Of a DNA stretch of 11,982 bases, positions 1 to 5,847 are shown piece after piece (the stretch's first letter is position 1; every line of letters starts with the position of its first letter). Under the pieces are notes generated by a model, which saw nothing but the letters and a program-made list of their open reading frames with translations, did not search any database and was not told the DNA's origin. The position numbers and the translations under genes were made by a program. Location: contig DAOVSY010000050.1 in assembly GCA_030633365.1 (NCBI GenBank), positions 1 to 11,982 on the forward strand, written 5' to 3'. This DNA is from Spirochaetaceae bacterium (GTDB taxonomy: Bacteria; Spirochaetota; Spirochaetia; B11-G9).

Positions 1-1727
1 AATCGCTCATTCATCCACCCACTTACATAATCTTCAATTTTTTGGAAAGAACTCATCTTCAGTACTTCATCAACAAGTTTTTCTGCTTCATCCACTCTCA
101 CCGATCTAATTATCTCTTTAACAGAAGGAAGAACACTGGAACTCATACTAAGCACATCCAACCCCATACCCAGAAGAACTACAGAAGCAAGGGGATCACC
201 AGCCATTTCACCACACATAGCAACAGGGATACCAGCCTCATGGGCATTATCAATTACTGTTTTGATTAGACGTAATACACCTGGATGGAAGTATTTATAA
301 AGATATGCAATATTTTCATTTCCTCTGTCAACAGCTATAGTATACTGAATAAGATCATTAGTTCCAATTGAGAAGAAATCCACCTTTTTTGCAAGAATAT
401 CTGATGTAATTGCAGCAGAGGGTACTTCTATCATAATACCAATGCGAATATTTTCATCGAAAGGAATACCTTCAGATCTTAACTCAGTTTTTGTTTCTTC
501 CAAAAACTCAAGGGCATCCTCCAACTCTTCAACACCAGATATCATGGGGAACATAATACGCAGAACCCCATCCATGGATGCTCTTAAAAGAGCACGCATC
601 TGTATCCTAAAAATATCTTTACGGTTAAGACAAAACCTAATGGCTCTCCAGCCTAACAAAGGATTTTTTTCATCTATAGTTTCAAAATCCGGGATAATTT
701 TATCACCACCAACATCCAGAGTTCGTATGGTAACACCACCATTATCTTTCATCTTACTTATTACTTCAGAATAAGCCGCATACTGATCATCTTCACTTGA
801 AAAACCACTGGGCTTTAAAAAAAGAAATTCTGAACGAAACAATCCTATACCATCAGCACCATGACCAATAACCTGTTCTACTTCTTCGGGCATCTCAATA
901 TTTGCACTTAAAAGAACCCTTTTGCCATCCAGGGTTACAGAACTGAGTTTATCAAACTTGTTTAAATGCTTTTCGTGTTGTAACCATTTAAGGGATCTCT
1001 CTTTATATTCAATAAGAGTATCATTATCAGGATTCAGAATTACAGTTCCTAAATTACCATCTACTATTATAGTATCTCCGCTTTTAGCTTCGTCTGTAAT
1101 ATTTGTTAAACCTAAAACAGAAGGAATCCCAAAAGCTCTTGCCAGTATAGCTGTATGGGATGTTTTACCTCCTGCATTTAGAACAAGCCCCTTAACCATC
1201 TTCCTGTTCATAGTGGCTGTATCTGAAGGCATTAAATTATGGGTTACCACAATCACTTCTTTTTCTATATCTGATAAAGATATTTTTTCTCTAAATAGAA
1301 GATGTCTATGGATCCTTTGAGTAACATCATAAAGATCTACAGTTCTTTCTACCAAATAAGGACTGTCAGCTTTTTTTAAAGTGCTTACAAACTGCTTTAC
1401 AGTCATTAAAAGGACCCATTCAATATTTCGCATAAAAGCTTTTAAATTTGCTTCTATCTGATTAATAAATTCAGGGTCTGAAAGCATAAGCATATGAGAA
1501 TCTAAAAACCTGCTTTCTTCCTTAAACTTTTGTTTACTTACATGAGACTGTATCTTTTTAAGGTCTTCTTCCACTTTTTGTGCAGCAAGATGAAACCTTT
1601 CCATTTCAGAACCAATTTCACCTAAAGTTATACGATACTTGGGTACCTTTAGATTGTCATCCAGGTATAAAAATACTTTTCCTATTACAATACCTGCAGA
1701 AGCAGAAATACCTTTAAAAATCTTCAT
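1..1727 (-). CDS. ptsI: Phosphoenolpyruvate-protein phosphotransferase (PTS Enzyme I), 3' end cut by window edge
   Basis: Enzyme I takes the phosphate of phosphoenolpyruvate onto a histidine and passes it to HPr, in the cytoplasm, as the first step of the sugar phosphotransferase system. I translated the minus strand from ATG at 1727; 575 codons are visible with no stop. The N-terminus KGISASAGIVIGKV is typical. The phospho-histidine motif GGKTSHTAILAR gives His191 (positions 1155-1157). The C-terminal PEP-binding TIM barrel shows GLFRSEFLFL, TLDVGGDK, GTNDLIQYT and the catalytic MCGEMAGD with Cys505 (213-215). These match E. coli His189 and Cys502. Family length is about 570-590, so only a few residues are lost off the left edge. 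No SD is present upstream; a promoter abuts the ATG. No ptsH is seen upstream, because the next gene is divergent. In many spirochaetes Enzyme I serves a regulatory rather than transport PTS (established knowledge; not testable here). Confidence 0.96.
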   Translation of the reverse strand, partial: MKIFKGISASAGIVIGKVFLYLDDNLKVPKYRITLGEIGSEMERFHLAAQKVEEDLKKIQSHVSKQKFKEESRFLDSHMLMLSDPEFINQIEANLKAFMRNIEWVLLMTVKQFVSTLKKADSPYLVERTVDLYDVTQRIHRHLLFREKISLSDIEKEVIVVTHNLMPSDTATMNRKMVKGLVLNAGGKTSHTAILARAFGIPSVLGLTNITDEAKSGDTIIVDGNLGTVILNPDNDTLIEYKERSLKWLQHEKHLNKFDKLSSVTLDGKRVLLSANIEMPEEVEQVIGHGADGIGLFRSEFLFLKPSGFSSEDDQYAAYSEVISKMKDNGGVTIRTLDVGGDKIIPDFETIDEKNPLLGWRAIRFCLNRKDIFRIQMRALLRASMDGVLRIMFPMISGVEELEDALEFLEETKTELRSEGIPFDENIRIGIMIEVPSAAITSDILAKKVDFFSIGTNDLIQYTIAVDRGNENIAYLYKYFHPGVLRLIKTVIDNAHEAGIPVAMCGEMAGDPLASVVLLGMGLDVLSMSSSVLPSVKEIIRSVRVDEAEKLVDEVLKMSSFQKIEDYVSGWMNER

Positions 1728-1733
1728 TTTTGA

Positions 1734-1762
1734 AATATACGAACTTTTGATACCCCTGTCAA
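1734..1762 (-). promoter_or_regulatory. Sigma-70 promoter of ptsI, leaderless geometry
   Basis: On the minus strand a perfect TTGACA (-35, 1757-1762) is followed by 17 nt and TATATT (-10, 1734-1739). The seventh base after the -10 is position 1727, the A of the ptsI ATG, so transcription probably starts on or within a base or two of the start codon. No SD-like sequence lies within 15 nt of the ATG. This is seen directly; the transcription start is inferred. Confidence 0.7.
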
Positions 1763-1805
1763 ACAGAAGAAGCAAAGCTAATCTGTTCTTTTATAAAACT
1801 ACCTC

Positions 1806-1834
1806 TTGATTAAGCCCTAATATACCGATATTTT
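1806..1834 (+). promoter_or_regulatory. Possible promoter of the GerMN-domain gene
   Basis: TTGATT (1806-1811), 17 nt, TATTTT (1829-1834). Each hexamer matches the consensus at only 4 of 6 positions, so this is weak. If real, transcription would start at about 1840-1842, on the ATG at 1842, the same leaderless geometry as the divergent ptsI promoter. An alternative -10 (TAATAT, 1818-1823) has no good -35. Confidence 0.35.
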
Positions 1835-1841
1835 GTATGAA

Positions 1842-2594
1842 ATGAAGAAAAAAAAATCATCAATAGGCTGTTTATTCTGGATAGCATTAATACTACTAAT
1901 TTTAGTTGTCTTTCTTTTCAGCAGATCCAGAATAGAGAGTGTTATGGATTCCACTGGTTTCTTAAACTTTTTATCATCCAGAGAACTTGTAGAAGATCCT
2001 GAAGTAGAAAGAATTATTACTGAAGATAATGATCCTGTTCAAGTAGTTGAAAAAACACAGGATACATATATCCTGGAACCAGCCACTAACATAGTACCTG
2101 ATATTACAATTGATATACCTGAATCAGATACATTAACTATTGAGGAGAATCAGAGAGTTGCAGAAAAAAATATGCGAAGCTCTACTCTTTACTTTGTAAA
2201 TGTCTCCGATGAAAATAAAATATCGTTACAGGGAATAATGCGACCAGTTTACTATGATGACAGCCCTCTTACAGAGACTTTAACAGCACTAATTTCAGGA
2301 TTAACTTCCAGTGAATTAAATAAAGGACTTCTGTCTCTAATACCAACTGGTACTGAAATTCTTGGAATAAGTGTATCAAATATGACAGCAACTATAAACT
2401 TTAATGAGGCTCTTAGCTTTAATAATTTTGGAAGAGAAGGTCTGGAAGCAGAACTTAAACAGATAGTTTATACAGCGACCGAATTTTCTACAGTTGATAA
2501 AGTGCAAATCCTGATTGATGGCCAGAAAAAACAATTTCTTTCTACAGAAGGTGTCTTTATTGGCGAACCTCTTTCAAGATCGTCTGTCCAGTAG
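1842..2594 (+). CDS. Membrane-anchored GerMN-domain protein
   Basis: A 250-residue protein. A Lys-rich start is followed by one hydrophobic segment at about residues 8-26 (CLFWIALILLILVVFLF), which suggests an N-terminal membrane anchor with the rest outside the cytoplasm. A polar, acidic linker of about 85 residues leads to a GerMN-like domain from about residue 112 to 245: LYFVNVSDEN, then PLTETLTALISGL, LIPTGTEIL, ATINFNEA and VDKVQILIDGQ. GerMN domains occur in the B. subtilis sporulation and germination protein GerM and in envelope proteins of non-sporulating bacteria; the ligand is generally unknown, and so is the function here. I chose ATG 1842. An in-frame TTG at 1833 would add three residues. 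Neither start has an SD. The gene is divergent from ptsI and convergent with tlyA, and its stop TAG lies inside a 28-bp palindrome. Confidence 0.85.
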   Translation: MKKKKSSIGCLFWIALILLILVVFLFSRSRIESVMDSTGFLNFLSSRELVEDPEVERIITEDNDPVQVVEKTQDTYILEPATNIVPDITIDIPESDTLTIEENQRVAEKNMRSSTLYFVNVSDENKISLQGIMRPVYYDDSPLTETLTALISGLTSSELNKGLLSLIPTGTEILGISVSNMTATINFNEALSFNNFGREGLEAELKQIVYTATEFSTVDKVQILIDGQKKQFLSTEGVFIGEPLSRSSVQ

Positions 2595-2618
2595 GGGACG
2601 CAGATCTGCGTCCCCTAC
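2591..2618. repeat. Perfect 28-bp palindrome holding both convergent stop codons
   Basis: The left arm GTAGGGGACGCAGA (2591-2604) is the exact reverse complement of 2605-2618, with no loop. The TAG of the GerMN gene (2592-2594, plus) and the TAG of tlyA (2615-2617, minus) occupy mirror positions in the two arms. It could fold into a GC-rich hairpin at both 3' ends. Neither strand has a following T-run, so it is not a textbook intrinsic terminator. The GTAG ends resemble the GTAG tetranucleotide of REP elements (short repetitive extragenic palindromes) mobilised by RAYT transposases; that identity is inference. Confidence 0.85.
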
Positions 2619-3412
2619 GGCATTCCATCAATCAATTCATACAATTCCTGACCAATAGAATCCATCCAGTCAGGGTTTGCATTTTTATTTAAATTATCTC
2701 TAATTAAAAATAAAAACTCAGTATTTCCCTTTCTGCCTTTTATGGGCGAAAGTATAATTTTATCGACATAGAGTTTATCTCTATCAATCTTTATAAGAAC
2801 ATCATTTAAAACATTTTGGAGTATTTTTTTATTAGAAATAATCCCGTTAAACTCCGGGTATTTTAGTGGATCAATTTCAAACTGGGGTTTAACCAGTATT
2901 ATAAGCCATTTCTCAAGGGTAAGATTAATTATATGTCGGCCTGCTGCGCTTATAGACCTAAAGGATAAATCTGCAACAGCCGCATCCGGAACAGGAGTAA
3001 TATTTTCTAAATGCATTATATTGGTTTTTTCAAAGACACTAACTCTTTTATCAATTCTAAGAGAATATGCTAATTGATTATATCCAACATCAACAGCATG
3101 AACATGTCCAGCTCCATTTTTTAACAGACAGTCAGTAAACCCCCCGGTAGAACTACCAGCATCAATGAAATTTTTACCTTCAATATTAAAATTCCACTTA
3201 TCCAATGCAGCCTGAAGTTTAAGGCCTCCACGAGAAACAAAGCTTTTTCCAGAAATTTCAATATTAGATTTTATGGGGACTTTACTTCCCGGGTTGATAT
3301 TCTTTTCTCCATTAACCAATACTTCACCACACATTATCCTGGAGTATAAATAATCCCGTGATTTTTCAGGAAAGTAATTAACTAATAAATCAAGTAAAGA
3401 TATTTTTTTCAT
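2615..3412 (-). CDS. tlyA: TlyA-family 16S/23S rRNA (cytidine-2'-O)-methyltransferase
   Basis: A 265-residue cytoplasmic enzyme, expected to use S-adenosylmethionine to methylate ribose 2'-OH groups of rRNA cytidines. In mycobacteria loss of TlyA gives capreomycin resistance; the Brachyspira homologue was first described as a haemolysin. Residues 1-55 form an S4 RNA-binding domain (SRDYLYSRIMCGEVLVNG). Residues 58-240 form an FtsJ-like methyltransferase: SRGGLKL, SAM loop DAGSSTGGFTD (84-94), DLSF, LVKPQFE and GNTEFLF. Lys65, Asp148, Lys175 and Glu232 fit the catalytic K-D-K-E tetrad. It is the last gene of the rny-ymdB-tlyA unit. The ATG lies 6 nt after the ymdB stop, with no clear SD, so translation may be coupled. 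Its stop codon sits in the palindrome shared with the convergent GerMN gene. Confidence 0.93.
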   Translation of the reverse strand: MKKISLLDLLVNYFPEKSRDYLYSRIMCGEVLVNGEKNINPGSKVPIKSNIEISGKSFVSRGGLKLQAALDKWNFNIEGKNFIDAGSSTGGFTDCLLKNGAGHVHAVDVGYNQLAYSLRIDKRVSVFEKTNIMHLENITPVPDAAVADLSFRSISAAGRHIINLTLEKWLIILVKPQFEIDPLKYPEFNGIISNKKILQNVLNDVLIKIDRDKLYVDKIILSPIKGRKGNTEFLFLIRDNLNKNANPDWMDSIGQELYELIDGMP

Positions 3413-3418
3413 AAAATT

Positions 3419-4213
3419 TTATAGTGATGAAAGCTTCTTAAATCGCTTGATAGAAAGACACTTGCCTGTAGAAACATCAAGATCAAGAACAACTCCTGAC
3501 ATTATAGCCGGATTTTTAGAAACCTCATGCTTTAAAGGCATTTGAGTAAGGGATCTTTTTACAGAGATATTATAATCACTGCCAATTACACTCATAGAGG
3601 GGCCAGTCATTCCAAGATCCGAAATATAAGCGGTTCCTCCTGGTAATATTCTTTCATCTGCAGTCTGAATGTGTGTGTGTGTTCCCAGAACAGCACTTAC
3701 TTTTCCATCCAGATAGATACCCAGTGCTTCTTTTTCATTTACAGATTCTGCATGAAAATCTACAATTATTATTTTTGATTTGCTTTTAAGTTTTTTTGAA
3801 GTCTCAAGACCTATACGAAAAGGACAGTCCAGATTACCAAAATCTTTTCTTCCCTGCAAATTCAAGACAGCAATTTGTACACCTTTTACCTCTATAACAA
3901 CATGTCCTTTCCCAGGAGCACTGGCGGGGTAATTTGCAGGACGTAAAATTGGTGAATCAGAATCCAACAGAGGGTAAATCTCTCTTTTCTGCCAAATATG
4001 ATTTCCTGAAGTAATTACATCTGCACCACTTGCAAATGTTTGAGCTGCAATTTCAGGGGTAATTCCGAACCCTTCTGCTGCATTTTCACCATTAATAATT
4101 ACAAAATCAGACTTATATTCTTTTATTAGTGATTTTAAACCAATAAAAACAGCTCTGCATCCTGGCTGACCTACAATATCACCCAGAACCAGAGCTCTTA
4201 TTTTTCCTGACAC
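3419..4213 (-). CDS. ymdB: YmdB-type calcineurin-like metallophosphoesterase
   Basis: 264 residues, the same length as B. subtilis YmdB, a dinuclear-metal phosphodiesterase that hydrolyses 2',3'-cyclic nucleotides and affects biofilm and colony behaviour. All expected metal ligands are visible: Asp12 (LGDIVGQPG), Glu43 and Asn44 (NGENAAEGFG), Asn71 and His72 (SGNHIW), His154 (VDFHAES), His179 and His181 (GTHTHIQTAD). The start is GTG at 4213, 13 nt after the rny stop; this matches the family N-terminus, and no in-frame upstream start is evident. SD is weak. It is cytoplasmic, with no signal or membrane segment. Adjacency to rny is the same as in B. subtilis (rny-ymdB), supporting a role linked to RNA turnover, though the real substrate is unknown. 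The codons of the His179-Thr-His181 motif lie in a 13-nt CA repeat (3670-3682). Confidence 0.94.
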   Translation of the reverse strand: MSGKIRALVLGDIVGQPGCRAVFIGLKSLIKEYKSDFVIINGENAAEGFGITPEIAAQTFASGADVITSGNHIWQKREIYPLLDSDSPILRPANYPASAPGKGHVVIEVKGVQIAVLNLQGRKDFGNLDCPFRIGLETSKKLKSKSKIIIVDFHAESVNEKEALGIYLDGKVSAVLGTHTHIQTADERILPGGTAYISDLGMTGPSMSVIGSDYNISVKRSLTQMPLKHEVSKNPAIMSGVVLDLDVSTGKCLSIKRFKKLSSL

Positions 4214-4226
4214 TACAGTACACTCA

Positions 4227-5756
4227 TTAACGAGCGTACTCGACTACCCGGGTTTCCCGGATAATTGTAACTTTTATCCTTCCAGGATATCTCATTTCAA
4301 GTTCTATTTTTTTTGCTATATCTTTTGCCAGATCCCGTGCTTTTGAATCACCAACACTGTCACTGTTAACCATTATACGAAGCTCTCTTCCTGCCTGTAT
4401 GGCATATGCCTTATCAACACCTTCAAAACTTGTAGAGATCCTCTCCAGATTTTCAAGCCGCTTAATATAATTATTAAGTGTTTCCCTTCTGGCTCCTGGT
4501 CTTGCTGCAGATATAGTATCTGCTATTTGTGTGATCACTGATTCAATACAACTTGGTTCAATATCATTATGATGAGAAAGAATAGCATTTATAACTCTTG
4601 GGTCTTCATTATACTTTCTAGCTAATTCTGCTCCAAGTTCTGTATGTGTCCCATCACCTTCAGTTTCAATCCCTTTGCCAATATCATGCAGTAATCCACC
4701 TCTCTTGGCAATTTCCTTATCAGCACCAGTTTCTGCTGCAATCATTCCACAAACAATAGCAACTTCCTTAGAATGGTTTAAAACATTCTGCCCATAACTT
4801 GTTCTAAAATGAAGCCTGCCGAGAGCCCGAATAATTTCTTTACTGATATTATGAATACCAAGGTCGAAAACTACTTTTTCACCCTCTTCAAGAATTATTT
4901 GGCTGATCTCTTTTGTTACTTTCTGAACAACCTCTTCAATCCTTGCAGGATGGATTCTACCATCCTGAATTAGTCTTTCCAATGAAACTTTTGCAATCTC
5001 CTTACGAACAGGATCAAAACAGGAAATTACAACCGCTTCAGGAGTATCATCAATGATAATATCTACACCTGTAAGTGTTTCCAATGTTCGTATATTTCGT
5101 CCTTCACGGCCAATTATACGTCCCTTCATCTCATCGTTAGGTAAATTAACAGAGCTAATTGATACATCAGAAGTTACATCCGATGCTAACCTCTGTATAG
5201 TTGTAACAATAATATCACGAGCCTTTTTATCTGCATCATTCAATGCATCCTGCTCAATTTTGTTTATTACAACCTGGGCATCATGCTTTGCCTCATTTTC
5301 CATTGATTGCATAATGAGTTTTTTGGCATCATCGGTTGATAAACCTGCTACCTGTTCCAACTCTTTCTTCCATTTATCTTCTTCTTCAAGAAGAAGGACT
5401 TCTCTATCTTTAACTCGTCCCTCGCTGTCTACAAGCGCTTTTCTCTGGGTATCCAAATCAATTTGCTTGGTATCTAGATTTTCTTCTTTTTGTAGGAGTC
5501 TTCTCTCCGTACGTTGGGATTCAATTCTTCTTTCACGATATTCACGTTCCTGCTGATTACGTTCCTTCTGTAGTTGATCCCTACCTTCTAAAAGTAACTC
5601 TTTCTTTTTTGCTTCTGCTTCTTTTATTGCTTCATGATTTAACCTTTCAGCTCTCTGTTCTGTTGAAGAAAGCTGAAACCTAGCATAAAGCCATCTAATT
5701 ATCCAACCTAGAAATAAACCGGCGAGAGGAAGAATTATAAGTAAAATTCTAACCAT
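4227..5756 (-). CDS. rny: Ribonuclease Y
   Basis: RNase Y is a membrane-anchored endoribonuclease that begins mRNA decay in bacteria lacking RNase E. The 509 residues (B. subtilis 520) show the full domain order. A transmembrane helix lies at about 3-24 ([20 protein letters not shown]). A long charged coiled coil covers about 30-140. A KH RNA-binding domain starts near 203 with [10 protein letters not shown] (212-221). An HD phosphohydrolase domain has the metal-binding LLHDIGKG (His357-Asp358), followed by a conserved C-terminal region ending [20 protein letters not shown] and [12 protein letters not shown]. The ATG at 5756 has a strong SD, GGAGG at 5763-5767, 6 nt upstream, and a promoter beyond. 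It is the first gene of rny-ymdB-tlyA. No catalytic residue looks missing. Confidence 0.97.
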   Translation of the reverse strand: MVRILLIILPLAGLFLGWIIRWLYARFQLSSTEQRAERLNHEAIKEAEAKKKELLLEGRDQLQKERNQQEREYRERRIESQRTERRLLQKEENLDTKQIDLDTQRKALVDSEGRVKDREVLLLEEEDKWKKELEQVAGLSTDDAKKLIMQSMENEAKHDAQVVINKIEQDALNDADKKARDIIVTTIQRLASDVTSDVSISSVNLPNDEMKGRIIGREGRNIRTLETLTGVDIIIDDTPEAVVISCFDPVRKEIAKVSLERLIQDGRIHPARIEEVVQKVTKEISQIILEEGEKVVFDLGIHNISKEIIRALGRLHFRTSYGQNVLNHSKEVAIVCGMIAAETGADKEIAKRGGLLHDIGKGIETEGDGTHTELGAELARKYNEDPRVINAILSHHNDIEPSCIESVITQIADTISAARPGARRETLNNYIKRLENLERISTSFEGVDKAYAIQAGRELRIMVNSDSVGDSKARDLAKDIAKKIELEMRYPGRIKVTIIRETRVVEYAR

Positions 5757-5762
5757 TTGCTT

Positions 5763-5767
5763 CCTCC
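5763..5767 (-). promoter_or_regulatory. Strong ribosome binding site of rny
   Basis: GGAGG on the minus strand, 6 nt before the ATG at 5756. It fixes the rny start and contrasts with the downstream ymdB and tlyA, which have poor SDs. Confidence 0.85.
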
Positions 5768-5784
5768 AAAGTCAGTTGATTTGA

Positions 5785-5814
5785 ATAATAGACTTAAAAC
5801 CTTTAGATTGTCAA
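5785..5814 (-). promoter_or_regulatory. Sigma-70 promoter of rny-ymdB-tlyA
   Basis: Perfect TTGACA (5809-5814), an 18-nt spacer, and TATTAT (5785-5790), matching the -10 consensus at 5 of 6 positions. The predicted start near 5778 gives a leader of about 22 nt that includes the GGAGG site. No hairpin terminator is apparent between the upstream gene's stop (5848) and this promoter, so read-through from that gene is also possible. Confidence 0.7.
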
Positions 5815-5847
5815 GTTACAAAATATTTAGGATCCAGCGATTAAACA

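Noticed and set aside
442..1320. Plus-strand open frames at the left end
   Set aside because: They lie antisense to an unbroken Enzyme I reading frame with intact catalytic motifs.
1833..1835. TTG 1833 as start of the GerMN-domain gene
   Set aside because: An in-frame ATG three codons later directly precedes the Lys-rich membrane anchor; neither has an SD, so the commoner codon was preferred.
2591..2618. Palindrome considered as a standard rho-independent terminator
   Set aside because: No T-run follows on either strand and there is no loop; a hairpin role is possible but the canonical form is not met.
5053..5556. Plus-strand frame rich in Ser/Ile
   Set aside because: Antisense shadow of the RNase Y KH and coiled-coil region.
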